Part shown: positions 26,621 through 35,360 of the stretch, one piece after another
Layout of the letters: each line of letters opens with the position of its first letter
Numbering within the stretch: the first letter of the stretch is position 1
Source: Ga0077527 sp038316355
GTDB lineage: Bacteria > Pseudomonadota > Gammaproteobacteria > Burkholderiales > SG8-41
DNA length: 64,000 bases
Assembly (NCBI GenBank): GCA_038316355.1
Contig: JBBQAO010000005.1
Span: forward strand, 1-64,000
Reading direction: 5' to 3'
Program-made: the position numbers and the translations under genes
The notes under the pieces: generated by a model
Databases searched by the model: none
Told to the model about the DNA's origin: nothing
Seen by the model: the letters and a program-made list of their open reading frames with translations, nothing else

Positions 26621-26944
26621 TTACAACAATGTCTGCGACTCGCGTATCAGCACAATGGCATTATCCCTGGTCTTTGCAAGGTTGGTTGCAAAATCGCATC
26701 CGGCCTGACGTTCACTGAATGCTGCAAGTGGATGCTCAAAATCCTTCGCATACACCTCCCATTGCCCGCCGGCGCTGTGCGCTACCAGCACAAATGGAGA
26801 ATTCTCCTGATGCCCCGTAACGCCCGCAGGCACGACCGCATCGGTTTTGCTGTCGACGAAGTTTGCGAGTGTTACACCCGGTATCAGACGGAGAATACCT
26901 GTGAAGAACTTCTTGATCGCCGGGGAATCCAATGCGCTCTCCAT
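26621..26944 (-). CDS. Hypothetical protein, weakly DUF2188-like
   Basis: 107 residues from ATG 26944 (a GTG directly before could also serve). The C-terminal half, VLVAHSAGGQWEVYAKDFEHPLAAF... followed by ATNLAKTRDNAIVLI, has the layout of DUF2188 proteins (beta hairpin, helix, beta strand). The N-terminal half is unassigned. It lies directly downstream of a CsbD gene on the same strand, with a 4-bp gap, so they are likely co-transcribed. Confidence 0.5.
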   Translation of the reverse strand: MESALDSPAIKKFFTGILRLIPGVTLANFVDSKTDAVVPAGVTGHQENSPFVLVAHSAGGQWEVYAKDFEHPLAAFSERQAGCDFATNLAKTRDNAIVLIRESQTLL

Positions 26945-26948
26945 CACA

Positions 26949-27170
26949 TTACCGGCTGGAAGTATCCCAGCGGCGATTGCGATGCCAGAATTCCTTCAGC
27001 GCACGCTGCGTTTTTTCCTTGTTGACCCCATACAGTTCCTGCGCCCTGCCGGCCGACTGATCTCGCCTGCCTTCGGCCACAGCCCGCCGGTCTGCAATCA
27101 TCTCGCCCCAGCGCTCACGCAATGCGCCGCTGAGCTGCTTCCACTTCCCTTCGATCCGGTCTTGGTTCAT
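26949..27170 (-). CDS. CsbD-family stress protein (copy 2)
   Basis: 73 residues starting MNQDRIEGKWKQLSGALRER, typical of CsbD. GAGGAAG precedes the ATG at 27170. It is more diverged than copy 1 (C-terminus WHRNRRWDTSSR). Stress-linked; function unknown. Confidence 0.85.
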   Translation of the reverse strand: MNQDRIEGKWKQLSGALRERWGEMIADRRAVAEGRRDQSAGRAQELYGVNKEKTQRALKEFWHRNRRWDTSSR

Positions 27171-27307
27171 GTCAGCAACTTCCTCCCTTTGAGCAAAATC
27201 ATCTGTACGCCAACGTACGGATGGCGCGTGTTGTATCTGGACCACCGGCACATTCACTGCGCTCATTCGGCGCGACCTTCGCCCAAAAACGCAGATCTCC
27301 GGGGTGT

Positions 27308-27983
27308 TTAGGGCCTGTTAGCCATCACTTCTGCAGATGCGTTGTGGCCAAAATCGGGCTTCTTTCCGGTGCGCGCGGTCTCCTCCTCTCGCGCTTTGAT
27401 CTTTGCATCAAAGTCGGCTTGCTCCTGCGCAACGCGCTCGGCGGCGCGTGCGAGCATCTGTTTGACTTCGCCCTCCAGTTGCGCCTCGATCTTCTGCGCG
27501 TGCCCGTAGGACAGCGCGCTGTGGCGCGAGGCGTTGGCGTGGATCTTGGTGCCATCGAGCGCGATCGTGCCAAGCTTGAGCAACTTCATCTGCCGGGCGA
27601 TACACAGCACCTGCACGAACAGCACCTCGATCTCCTTCAGGAAGCGCTTGCGGAAGGTGCACAGCGAGTCATGGTCGGGTTGCTCGTCGGCGGCGATATA
27701 GCGAAAGGCGATCGACTCATGCGTCGCCGCCTCAATGCGCCGCCTTGATGCGCCGGCTCGAATCCACGCCCGTGGCGTAGCCGTAGATGAGCAAGCCGAG
27801 CATCACCGCCGGGTGATAGGCCGCCGAGCCCGTGCCACGATACTGCCGGGTGAGTGCCGACAGATCGAGTTGATCGACAATGTCGACCACGAAGTGCGCC
27901 AGGTGATCCCGGGGCAACCAATCCTCCACCGACGGGGGCAGCAGAAACGGCGTTGCGCGATCTACCGCACGGAAATTGGCCAT
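27308..27983 (-). pseudogene. IS1182-type transposase remnant
   Basis: The 5' part (27983 to about 27732) encodes MANFRAVDRATPFLLPPSVEDWLPRDHL.. and LLIYGYATGVDSSRRI, typical of IS1182/DUF772 transposases. A small insertion near 27735-27750 shifts the frame (RRIKAAH then stop). The next part continues in another frame (FRKRFLKEIEVLFVQ, then LGTIALDGTKIHANASRHSALSY) up to GKKP. The gene then runs into a foreign end (DFGHNASAEVMANRP, stop at 27308), so the catalytic C-terminal half is missing. It cannot be active. Confidence 0.85.
27312..27358 (-). repeat. Mobile-element end shared with the MITE at 40124
   Basis: The 22 bases at 27335-27356 are identical to 40220-40241 in the opposite orientation, and the outer GG(C/T)CTGTTA also matches. 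It replaces the 3' half of the transposase, so this looks like the terminal sequence of a second or internally deleted element. Confidence 0.65.
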
Positions 27984-28017
27984 GGCTGCACTCTCGGCAT
28001 CATCAAACGGGACACAT

Positions 28018-28046
28018 CTATACCGGGAGTCCGTGGGTCGGTATAG
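28018..28046. repeat. Inverted repeat upstream of the transposase remnant
   Basis: CTATACCG (28018-28025) and CGGTATAG (28039-28046) are perfect 8-bp arms. It may be part of the outer end or promoter region of the IS. Confidence 0.4.
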
Positions 28047-28153
28047 GGAGAACTAAAACGTTATGCAGATCCGAAGCTAATTCTTGGGCCAAGTCATTGG
28101 GGGCTGAATTAATGACACGGCTGAACACGTGAATCCTCACTTCAGGATGCAGC

Positions 28154-28741
28154 TCAGTCAGCCATGATTTCACCGACTCCCATCGGCGTCATCGTTCCGT
28201 CGAGCCGCAGAATTGTACCGCTTCCCGAGGAGACGTAATTCCCGGTGATCGCTGAAATCGTAACCTGATGCGTGACCAGAACCACCGGCGGGCCGTCCAC
28301 TGGCAGCGCTGCGAGGAACCTGCGCAGCGCGCTGATGTTGGCGTCGCGCGTGTCGGTAAGCTCGAAGAAAGAGTTGAGTGCTGGCAGCTCGGTCACCGTC
28401 CCGAGGTTGAGAAGCCGCGCGGTCTCCAGCGTCCGGCACCACTGGCTGGAATAAACCCGCGCGCGCGTGATGCCTGCCTGCGCGAGGCGCTGGCCCAGTA
28501 CTGCCGCCTGCTGGCGGCCTGTCGCGTCGAGGTTGCGTTGCGTGGTGCAGTCGCCCAGGCGAAAGTTTGACGGATCGCCGACACCCGGTGCAACTGCGTG
28601 GCGCAATATCAGCACACGTCCGGGTTTGGCCAGTTCGGCCAAGGGCAAAGGCGTGGCCGCGAAAACGTGGCCGGCAAGCAACGCGAGGGTGCCGGCAGCA
28701 AACAGTTTCAAGTAATGCCTGACCGGGAACAAGTTAATCAC
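28154..28741 (-). CDS. Exported histidine phosphatase (SixA/phosphoglycerate-mutase-like)
   Basis: 195 residues with a Sec signal ending at VFAA. The catalytic motif LRHAVAPG supplies the phospho-accepting His, YSSQWCRTLETA the second Arg, and LVTHQV the second His, as in the histidine phosphatase superfamily. The RHG motif is RHA here, as in many periplasmic members. GTG at 28741 is chosen because GGAG lies six bases ahead. The substrate is unknown. Confidence 0.83.
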   Translation of the reverse strand: MINLFPVRHYLKLFAAGTLALLAGHVFAATPLPLAELAKPGRVLILRHAVAPGVGDPSNFRLGDCTTQRNLDATGRQQAAVLGQRLAQAGITRARVYSSQWCRTLETARLLNLGTVTELPALNSFFELTDTRDANISALRRFLAALPVDGPPVVLVTHQVTISAITGNYVSSGSGTILRLDGTMTPMGVGEIMAD

Positions 28742-28797
28742 CAGTGACTCCTGAATACATTAATCAGCAGGCAGCCGGCAGCAGACCGGACCGTTCC

Positions 28798-29412
28798 TCA
28801 GTGGTTCGCGCGCGGCCGCAAACCGTCGAAAGTCGCGGCGACCATGGCCGCGACAATTTCATCGTGGTCCAGCTTGCCGTCGCGGAGCAGAAATTCCACC
28901 GTGGGATCGCAGGCCCGCGAGTAGAGCGTGTAGACAATCACTTCGTCGGGTACCGCAGCGGCAATGTGACCGGCACGGCGGGCCGCGGACACGAGTGCAT
29001 GAAAACGCTTGTTCACACGCAAGGCGAGGGCTACGTATTCCAGATTGAGAATCAGGCTGCGCTGCAGCGCACGACTGGTGGACGGGAGATGCGGCATGCC
29101 ACCGCGCAGGCGGTGCTGCAGCGACCAGCGCAGTATCTCTTCCAGCTTGCGCACTGCGGACCAGTCATCAGGCATGGCGTCGAGCACTTCCAGAGTTTGT
29201 CGCAGCAGACGCGACAACACTGCTGCTGCGAGCTTTTCCTTGGACGAGAAGTGTTTGTAGAGACTGCCTTTGGCGACACCGACCGCGGCGGCGACGTCTT
29301 CCATGGTCATCAGGTCGTAGCCCTTTTCCGACAACAGACCGTTGACGGCGTCGAGAATCGCCTCTTCGCGGAAATCAAATTGCTGTTTTCGAAACGGAAT
29401 TTTGAATGTCAT
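28798..29412 (-). CDS. TetR-family transcriptional regulator
   Basis: 204 residues. The N-terminal helix-turn-helix is at about 18-62, with LLSEKGYDLMTMEDVAAAVGVAKGSLYKHFSSKE. The C-terminal ligand domain is all helical and has no recognised pocket motif. ATG 29412 is preferred to a TTG six bases upstream. It is divergent from the fasciclin gene at 29548, a possible target. Confidence 0.87.
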   Translation of the reverse strand: MTFKIPFRKQQFDFREEAILDAVNGLLSEKGYDLMTMEDVAAAVGVAKGSLYKHFSSKEKLAAAVLSRLLRQTLEVLDAMPDDWSAVRKLEEILRWSLQHRLRGGMPHLPSTSRALQRSLILNLEYVALALRVNKRFHALVSAARRAGHIAAAVPDEVIVYTLYSRACDPTVEFLLRDGKLDHDEIVAAMVAATFDGLRPRANH

Positions 29413-29531
29413 GGACAACAGTATAAATCCAATGAACTAAGCAGTTTTATAAATGACCAATGAGTCACAAACTGACCGGCTTGTATGAACAGTAGTTCCA
29501 TCGGCAGCTTGTTAATTTTATTTATCATTTA

Positions 29532-29544
29532 AATCAAGGAGTTA
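29532..29544. promoter_or_regulatory. IHF-consensus match overlapping the fasciclin ribosome site
   Basis: AATCAAGGAGTTA fits WATCAANNNNTTR but also contains the AAGGAG ribosome site, so its meaning as a protein site is doubtful. Confidence 0.2.
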
Positions 29545-29547
29545 ATT

Positions 29548-30018
29548 ATGTCTGTTTCACGTTCCCTCCGCGCCCTGTGCGCGGGTGCAGTTCTCGCCGT
29601 ATCGTCGCTCGCGTCCGCAGCGACCGACATCGTTGATACCGCTGTTTCGGCGGGCAGCTTCAAAACCCTGGTTGCCGCAGTTCAGGCTGCCGGTCTCGTC
29701 GACACGCTGAAGGGACCCGGCCCGTTCACCGTGTTTGCCCCCACCGATGCGGCGTTCGCCAAGATCCCGAAAGCGCAGCTCGACGCGCTGCTCGCGGACA
29801 AAGCCAAGCTGACGGCCGTGCTGACCTACCATGTGGTTCCGGGTATCGTGATGGCCAAGGATGTCAAAGCGGGCAATGCGCCGACAGTCAACGGCAAGGC
29901 GCTGAGCATCACGACCACCGGTGGTAACGTCATGGTGAACAAGTCGAAGGTCGTCAAGACCGACGTCGTAGCTTCCAATGGCGTGATTCACGCCGTCGAC
30001 ACGGTCATACTGCCGTAA
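29548..30018 (+). CDS. Secreted fasciclin-domain protein
   Basis: 156 residues: Sec signal ending at ASAA, then one FAS1 domain. The H1 motif (GPFTVFAPTDAAFAKI, about 57-72) and the H2 region (NGVIHAVDTVILP at the C-terminus) are clear, with the YH pair in LTYHVVPG. FAS1 proteins mediate adhesion or surface interactions. AAGGAG precedes the ATG. A large stem-loop follows the stop codon. Confidence 0.93.
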   Translation: MSVSRSLRALCAGAVLAVSSLASAATDIVDTAVSAGSFKTLVAAVQAAGLVDTLKGPGPFTVFAPTDAAFAKIPKAQLDALLADKAKLTAVLTYHVVPGIVMAKDVKAGNAPTVNGKALSITTTGGNVMVNKSKVVKTDVVASNGVIHAVDTVILP

Positions 30019-30050
30019 GCGCCACAGCACATAACAAAGCAATTTGTAGT

Positions 30051-30083
30051 GTCGCGTCCCCCGCGTGAGCGGGCGGATGCGAC
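30051..30083. other. Strong stem-loop between fasciclin and SOUL genes
   Basis: GTCGCGTCC pairs with GGATGCGAC and the inner CCCGC with GCGGG around a GTGA loop, giving a 14-bp helix with one bulged base. No U tract follows, so it is more likely an mRNA 3' end stabiliser or processing site than an intrinsic terminator. Confidence 0.6.
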
Positions 30084-30107
30084 TGTCATTTCAGATTGGA
30101 GCCGTGC

Positions 30108-30731
30108 ATGCTGTATCGAAAAATACTGATCTTTATCGCCATGATGGTGACAGGATTGCCTGCGATGGCCATTGAAGAACCGCAATACCGTGTGCGCGAG
30201 ACGATAGGTCCCATCGAGGTGCGCGAATACGCGCCCTACCTCGTGGCGGAGACCCGCGTGGCCGCACCTTTCGAGCAAGCCGGCAACGAGGCCTTTTCCA
30301 TACTCGCCGGCTACATTTTCGGTAACAACCGCAGCCAGCAGAAAATGGAAATGACCGCACCCGTCAGCCAGAGACCTGCCGGTGAAAAGATTGAAATGAC
30401 CGCACCGGTGGCACAGAGCAAAGCGCAAGGGGCTGACGAGGCCTACGTGTTTTCGTTCACGATGCCGGCACGTTTTACGCGCGCCACCCTGCCTGAGCCT
30501 TCGGACAAACGCGTATTGATACGTGAAATGCCGGCTCGCGTGATGGCGGCGCTGTCGTTCTCCGGCACCTGGAGTCAGGCGCGTTATGCGGAGCACGAAT
30601 CGCAATTGCTGGACGCGGTACGCGCCGCCGGTCTGAAACCGGCAGGCGAGCCGGTGTTTGCACGCTACAACTCCCCGTTTACCCTGTGGTTCCTGCGCCG
30701 CAACGAAGTCATGGTCGAAATCCAGCCATAA
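30108..30731 (+). CDS. Exported SOUL-family heme-binding protein
   Basis: 207 residues with a Sec signal ending near AMAI. The SOUL pattern is seen as VREYAPYLVAET (about 35-46), the repeated MEMTAPV and IEMTAPV, and the C-terminal ARYNSPFTLWFLRRNEV. SOUL proteins bind heme or tetrapyrroles. It starts a plus-strand group with an FAD enzyme and an SDR in a LitR-type neighbourhood. ATG 30108 begins the signal peptide. Confidence 0.88.
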   Translation: MLYRKILIFIAMMVTGLPAMAIEEPQYRVRETIGPIEVREYAPYLVAETRVAAPFEQAGNEAFSILAGYIFGNNRSQQKMEMTAPVSQRPAGEKIEMTAPVAQSKAQGADEAYVFSFTMPARFTRATLPEPSDKRVLIREMPARVMAALSFSGTWSQARYAEHESQLLDAVRAAGLKPAGEPVFARYNSPFTLWFLRRNEVMVEIQP

Positions 30732-30744
30732 CGAACCATCCGTC

Positions 30745-31743
30745 GTGAGCGCAAAAAAATCCTCAGCACCGGCCATTGCCATCATCGGCGCCGGCATGGC
30801 CGGTCTGACCTGCGCACAGCAGTTGCAGTCGCGCGGCTACCGACCGGTGGTGTTCGAAAAAGGGCGCGGCCCTGGCGGCCGGCTTGCCACGCGTCGAGCC
30901 GGCGATGCACTGGCTTTTGATCACGGCGCACAATACGTCACCGCCCACACTGCCGCATTTCAATCGGCAATGCTGCAGGCCATTGAATCCGGCGCTGCCG
31001 GCCACTGGCGCCCGTCGGGAGCCGCGGCAGCAGACTGGCTGGTGGGCACACCGGCGATGAACGCAATAATCAGGCCGCTGGCAGGCGGGCTCGATGTCCG
31101 CGCGGCCACCACTGTTACCGCGGTTGCACGCAGCGCGGAAGGCTGGCTGGTGCATACCGCCACGCACGACGCCGGCGAACCATTCGACATCATCGTCAGC
31201 ACTGTCCCTGCGCCACAGGCCGCCATACTTTTCGCTGCAGAGATTGTAGTTGCACAGGCGCTGGACCGTGTAGTGATGGCGCCCTGCTGGGCGCTGATGG
31301 TGGCCTTTGCAACACCAGTCGCTGGCGGTGCAGATGTTTTTCAGTCCGAATCCGCCGATCTCGCATGGATGGCACGCAACAGCTCCAAGCCGGGTCGCAA
31401 CAGCACGCAAGAATGCTGGGTGATTCACGCCAGCCCCGCTTGGAGTGCCCGCCATCTGGAGCTGGAACGCGGACAGGCTGCAGAGAAGATAATCGAAATG
31501 CTGCCACGCGCGTTCGATTGCGCGTTGCCGCGGATCGCACAGTCATCCGCGCACCGCTGGCGTTACGCCCGCACGACCACACCTTTGGGTGCAGCCTTTG
31601 TTTCCAGCGAGGACCGCAGGCTGTTTGTCGGCGGCGACTGGTGCCTGGGCGCGCGGGTCGAGTGTGCGTTTGAGAGCGGCCAGGCCATCGCCGCGGCATT
31701 GACCAGCACGCCGGATGAAGCCCATGACACCAGCTCAGCCTGA
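30745..31743 (+). CDS. FAD-dependent amine-oxidase-fold oxidoreductase (renalase-like)
   Basis: 332 residues from GTG 30745. The dinucleotide motif IIGAGMAGLTCA (about 10-21) is followed by the EKGRGPGGRLATRR segment typical of renalase-like proteins, and the FAD-contacting end is RRLFVGGDWCLGARVECAFESG (about 294-315). It overlaps the next gene, so they are translated together. The substrate is unknown; homologues often occur in light- or LitR-linked gene sets. Confidence 0.83.
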   Translation: MSAKKSSAPAIAIIGAGMAGLTCAQQLQSRGYRPVVFEKGRGPGGRLATRRAGDALAFDHGAQYVTAHTAAFQSAMLQAIESGAAGHWRPSGAAAADWLVGTPAMNAIIRPLAGGLDVRAATTVTAVARSAEGWLVHTATHDAGEPFDIIVSTVPAPQAAILFAAEIVVAQALDRVVMAPCWALMVAFATPVAGGADVFQSESADLAWMARNSSKPGRNSTQECWVIHASPAWSARHLELERGQAAEKIIEMLPRAFDCALPRIAQSSAHRWRYARTTTPLGAAFVSSEDRRLFVGGDWCLGARVECAFESGQAIAAALTSTPDEAHDTSSA

Positions 31744-32497
31744 AACACCGCTTGCGTTGTCATCCTTCGGCGCGGATTTGAATGTGGCCGTCATCGGCGC
31801 ATCCGGCGGCATCGGTCGCGCACTGGCTGACGATCTGGCGCAGTGTCCCACCGTTGCCCAGGTCTTTCGCCTGTCGCGGTCACATTTGCAGTCCGTCGGC
31901 AACAAGGACCGTTGCCTGTCACTCGACCTCGAGGATGAAACCTCCATCAGCGACGCGGCGGCGGAGATCAAAAAGTCTGCGCGGATGCTCCACCTGGTCG
32001 TGGTGGCGACCGGCATCCTCCACGTCAACGACCAGCTCCAGCCCGAAAAAACCTGGCGCAGCCTTGAGGGCCGTACTCTCGAAACCGCATTCCGTATCAA
32101 CACCTTCGGTCCCGCGCTGGTGGCCAAACACTTCCTGCCGCTGCTCGCCAGGGACAGAAAATCGGTTTTTGCCGCGCTCTCGGCCCGCGTCGGCAGTATC
32201 AGCGACAACCGCCTCGGTGGCTGGTACGCCTACCGCGCGTCCAAGGCGGCACTCAACATGCTGATCAAGACGCTGTCGATCGAGCTGGCGCGGCGCAATC
32301 CCGACGCGCTTTGTGTCGGACTGCATCCGGGCACAGTGGATACGGGTCTGTCCAAACCCTTTCAGACCGGCGTGCCGGAAGACAAACTGTTCACACCGGC
32401 GCGGTCAGCACGACATCTGCTGCAGGTGCTGGACCGGCTCTCGCCGGATCACACCGGGGGACTTTATGCCTGGGATGGCCAGCCCATTCCCTTTTAG
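31715..32497 (+). CDS. Short-chain dehydrogenase/reductase
   Basis: 260 residues. The NAD(P)-binding GASGGIG is at about 27-33 and the catalytic YAYRASK at about 170-176, with Ser in LSARVGS upstream. It overlaps the FAD gene by 29 bases (20 if the second ATG at 31724 is used). LitR-associated clusters often contain such an SDR of the CsgA type. Substrate unknown. Confidence 0.87.
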   Translation: MKPMTPAQPETPLALSSFGADLNVAVIGASGGIGRALADDLAQCPTVAQVFRLSRSHLQSVGNKDRCLSLDLEDETSISDAAAEIKKSARMLHLVVVATGILHVNDQLQPEKTWRSLEGRTLETAFRINTFGPALVAKHFLPLLARDRKSVFAALSARVGSISDNRLGGWYAYRASKAALNMLIKTLSIELARRNPDALCVGLHPGTVDTGLSKPFQTGVPEDKLFTPARSARHLLQVLDRLSPDHTGGLYAWDGQPIPF

Positions 32498-32519
32498 CCG
32501 GGCAAATGCCGCAGGTGAC

Positions 32520-32717
32520 TCAGTGATTGCCGCTGTCGGTCTGGCCTGCCGGCGATGCGGCTTGCGGAGTTGCGGCTTTCGGAGTTTCCAATTGCGGGGA
32601 CGACATCTTGTTGCCGTCCCATTTCTGCCCACACCAGCATTCACCTTGGGGGTTGATGATGCACACGCCTGAACCACAGCATCTTGGATCTTCGGTCATT
32701 TTTGGATCTTCGTTCAT
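32520..32717 (-). CDS. Small Cys-rich hypothetical protein
   Basis: 65 residues. Five Cys in RCCGSGVCIINPQGECWCGQ (about 12-29) could bind a metal or an Fe-S group. The tail is Pro/Ala/Thr-rich. No family name is recognised with certainty; a CCGSGxC start occurs in some oxidoreductase-like small domains. It reads against the SDR gene and away from the DCC gene. Confidence 0.6.
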   Translation of the reverse strand: MNEDPKMTEDPRCCGSGVCIINPQGECWCGQKWDGNKMSSPQLETPKAATPQAASPAGQTDSGNH

Positions 32718-32800
32718 GATGGTCCTCCATAAAACAAGCAGTGATGTTGAATTTTCCCGGTGGAATCACGCCATGTATTCACGTGGGCGGCAAGGATGAC

Positions 32801-33190
32801 ATGGAAAGTCTGACAATTTATTACGACGGGCAATGCCCCTTGTGCCAAGCGGAAATTCACCTGCTGCGTGCACGTAATCACCGCGGCCTGCTGCGTTTTG
32901 AGGACCTCGCCGCTCCCGCCTTTGATGAGCACTCGCACCGCATATCCTGTGTTGCAGCACTCGAACGCATTCACGGCCGCCTTGACAGCGGCGCACTGCT
33001 GACCGGTGTGAGCGTGTTTGCGGAAGCCTATCGCCGTGCCGATCTGCCGACGCTGGCGTGGTTGTTTTCGCGGCCATGGCTCGCGCCGGCACTGAACCCG
33101 GCCTATCAACTGTTCGTGAAATACCGTCACGCCATTTCCCGAACAGTGGGTCCGCCCCTGTTGCGTCTGGCGCGGCGAATATATCGATAA
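32801..33190 (+). CDS. DCC-family thiol-disulfide protein (DUF393)
   Basis: 129 residues. The family motif YYDGQCPLCQAE gives Cys12-x-x-Cys15. The remaining sequence has the usual LLR.RN..G.LRFEDL pattern. AAGGATGAC precedes the ATG. DCC proteins are thought to act in thiol redox chemistry and are a common partner of LitR-type clusters. Confidence 0.87.
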   Translation: MESLTIYYDGQCPLCQAEIHLLRARNHRGLLRFEDLAAPAFDEHSHRISCVAALERIHGRLDSGALLTGVSVFAEAYRRADLPTLAWLFSRPWLAPALNPAYQLFVKYRHAISRTVGPPLLRLARRIYR

Positions 33191-33211
33191 CAAATTGTTT
33201 TTAAACATAAA

Positions 33212-33487
33212 TTAATTTGTTACCCCTGACTCGCCCGACGCCTCGTAGCCGCGCTGCAAAGCCGCGCCCAAGGGACTGATCGGGGGCTGGAAACGCGGAC
33301 GTCGGCGCACGGTGGATTCCACGATGGCGAGCAGCTTTCTGGCGTAGCCCCTGCGTCGATGCGCGTTGTTGACGAATATATATTCGACTTCGCCATTTTG
33401 CGTGTAGCGGCAGTACGCGATGGTGGTGTTCACATCGGTAATGGTGACAATGCCGGGCGTGTGATTGACGTTGGCGTTCACTGGCAA
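33212..33487 (-). CDS. Short GNAT-type acetyltransferase
   Basis: 91 residues with the acetyl-CoA loop RRRGYARKLLAIVE (about 44-57). It is shorter than usual GNAT domains (about 140), so it may be a minimal YjdJ/Gcn5-related form or a truncated gene. The start is TTG at 33487 or GTG six bases on, directly behind the VOC gene stop. Confidence 0.65.
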   Translation of the reverse strand: MPVNANVNHTPGIVTITDVNTTIAYCRYTQNGEVEYIFVNNAHRRRGYARKLLAIVESTVRRRPRFQPPISPLGAALQRGYEASGESGVTN

Positions 33488-33489
33488 TT

Positions 33490-33801
33490 TCAGACCAATG
33501 CCGTCAGCGCATTTTTCTGCATCACTTCGATGACGTTGCCGAAGGGATCCTGCACATAAACCGAAGCCGTGCCGTCACGATGGCGCTTCAGCGGGCCGAA
33601 TGTCTCCGCGTTCGGCCGCTCGATGGCAATATGCGGCGGGTGCTGGCCGGGCGACACCAGTGCGAGATCGATGTTGCCGAAGCGCAGCATCGCCCAAGTC
33701 TGGTCTTCATAAATGGTTTCAACCTCGAACTGGCCGCGATACCACGCCAGAGCCTGCGCGATGTCGGGGACAGTCAGGGCAATATGATGCAGTCGATCCA
33801 T
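33490..33801 (-). CDS. VOC-family (glyoxalase/bleomycin-resistance fold) protein
   Basis: 103 residues, one VOC module. LHHIALTVPDIAQALAWYR starts the fold and VYVQDPFGNVIEVMQ ends it, including the usual Glu ligand. Such proteins act as homodimers on small metabolites. It is co-directional with the short GNAT gene, with only two bases between. Confidence 0.82.
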   Translation of the reverse strand: MDRLHHIALTVPDIAQALAWYRGQFEVETIYEDQTWAMLRFGNIDLALVSPGQHPPHIAIERPNAETFGPLKRHRDGTASVYVQDPFGNVIEVMQKNALTALV

Positions 33802-33872
33802 GAGAAATCCTCTTCTTGCTTGTCTGTGCAGTCAGAACGCAGCTGTGCGCCAGGAAATCGACTGTGCGTCGG

Positions 33873-34316
33873 TCACAACAGGCTGGCCAGCAGCAGCGAG
33901 GCCGACCCGGTTACCGTCAATACCGCGCGCAACCGCAGGAAGGCCGCAGGCACAGGAACCACCCGCGCCATCGCCAGATCAAAGGCATAACAGCCCAGCA
34001 GCGCCACGGCCTGCATGCGCAGGGCGGTCCACACATCGAAAAACAGCGACGCCCAGCCGAGCAATGCAGGGACGACACTGAAGCCATACTGCAGCCATGC
34101 CGTCTGTCCGCGCGCACCACGTTGCAGCGCACATCCCCAATGCAGCGCACCGACAAAGGTGAGTATGACCGCGCCGTATTGCGACAATGCGGTTAACGAG
34201 TACACGTACCAGGTGACCGGCCCCAGCGCGGCCAGTGCCGCGAGGGCGATGAAGGGCAGCAGCCCTGCTGCGCCCAGGACGGCGGCTGCGGGCGCAAACG
34301 GTGCTGCTGCGTTCAT
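33873..34316 (-). CDS. DUF3429 membrane protein
   Basis: 147 residues with five or so hydrophobic segments. GLLPFIALA and ILTFVGALHWGCAL are the conserved DUF3429 signatures. It overlaps the stop of the MerR-type regulator gene by four bases (34313-34316), so the two are coupled. DUF3429 genes are frequent partners of LitR/photolyase sets. Confidence 0.85.
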   Translation of the reverse strand: MNAAAPFAPAAAVLGAAGLLPFIALAALAALGPVTWYVYSLTALSQYGAVILTFVGALHWGCALQRGARGQTAWLQYGFSVVPALLGWASLFFDVWTALRMQAVALLGCYAFDLAMARVVPVPAAFLRLRAVLTVTGSASLLLASLL

Positions 34317-35356
34317 GGCGTTGCCGCCGCAACGCGGCGGGGCAGCGGCAGGCCCTCGGCAACCACGATCTGCAGCAGCGCGGCTTCAAGGCAGGCCCGC
34401 GCCTGTCCAGCGGCATGCAGCAGGTTTTGATGCAGTTCTGCATCGGCTGGACTGCGGTTCCGGCACTCAAGGCAGTAACGCTCGAAACTGCCGACAGTCA
34501 GCAGAATTTCGGCAAGGTGTTTGGGGCACTCGCAATAAATCGCGTTGGATGTTCCAGCAAGAGTTTCCAGGGCTGCAATATCAAAACGGACCCCCGGCAC
34601 CGGCAACGCGGCAGCCGCCTGCTTCGCCGGATGCACAGACAATGCCGTGCGGCAGAGCAATTCGATTTCGTCGGCATCCAGGTTGGCGTGCGCGACAACG
34701 TAGCCTTCCTTGCGCAGACGCCGGACCGTTTGTCCGGGGGCGAAGCGGTAGAGAATGATCACTGCACTCGCATCGGTCACCCGTTTGATCACTTCAATTT
34801 CTTCACGCGCCAGGTCGAGCAGCGATTGTTGTTCGAACACGATGATGTCGGCCTGCACATCGCGCAACGCCTCCGGCGCTTTGTCGAGATCGGAACATTC
34901 TCCGACAACCGACAAACCCGGATGCCAGCGCAGGCGGCTGATGGCGCCGACGATGGCGATGCGCACCACGGCGGTCACCGGCGCAGGCGTTGCCGCGGAC
35001 GCGCCGAATCCGGTAGTGGCTGCACGGACTTCGAGCAATGCCTCCAGCGGCAGGCCGGCGATCGATCCGACCGGATTTCCGGCATCGACCAGCTGCTTGA
35101 CCAGGCGCAGGCGTTCAATGTTCTGCGTTGAATACAAGCGACGCCCGCGGCCGCTGACTTGCGGATCGCTGACTGAATAGCGGCGCTCCCAGACCCGCAG
35201 CGTACCCACCGGTATGCCGGCAAGCCGGGCAGCCACGCCGCTACGGTACAACGCCTGCTTGGGTGCTGCGTCAGCCGTGGGGAGGAGCTTGTTGGTTTGT
35301 TCGGGTATTTTCCGCATACCAACTATTATGCCCTGTTGACTCATTTTTGTATCCAT
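34313..35356 (-). CDS. MerR-family regulator, LitR/CarH-like
   Basis: 347 residues. The MerR helix-turn-helix is at about 36-105 (YRSGVAARLAGIPVGTLRVWERRY). A Rossmann-like domain resembling the cobalamin-binding domain of LitR/CarH follows (about 130-260). I see no DxHxxG motif, so it may be a class that does not bind B12 directly. C-terminal Cys (CECPKHL, CLECRNR) could form a further site. It is divergent from a HiPIP gene and close to SOUL, FAD, SDR, DCC and DUF3429 genes, a typical LitR-regulated set. ATG 35356, 35344 and 35317 are all possible starts. Confidence 0.75.
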   Translation of the reverse strand: MDTKMSQQGIIVGMRKIPEQTNKLLPTADAAPKQALYRSGVAARLAGIPVGTLRVWERRYSVSDPQVSGRGRRLYSTQNIERLRLVKQLVDAGNPVGSIAGLPLEALLEVRAATTGFGASAATPAPVTAVVRIAIVGAISRLRWHPGLSVVGECSDLDKAPEALRDVQADIIVFEQQSLLDLAREEIEVIKRVTDASAVIILYRFAPGQTVRRLRKEGYVVAHANLDADEIELLCRTALSVHPAKQAAAALPVPGVRFDIAALETLAGTSNAIYCECPKHLAEILLTVGSFERYCLECRNRSPADAELHQNLLHAAGQARACLEAALLQIVVAEGLPLPRRVAAATP

Positions 35357-35360
35357 AAAA

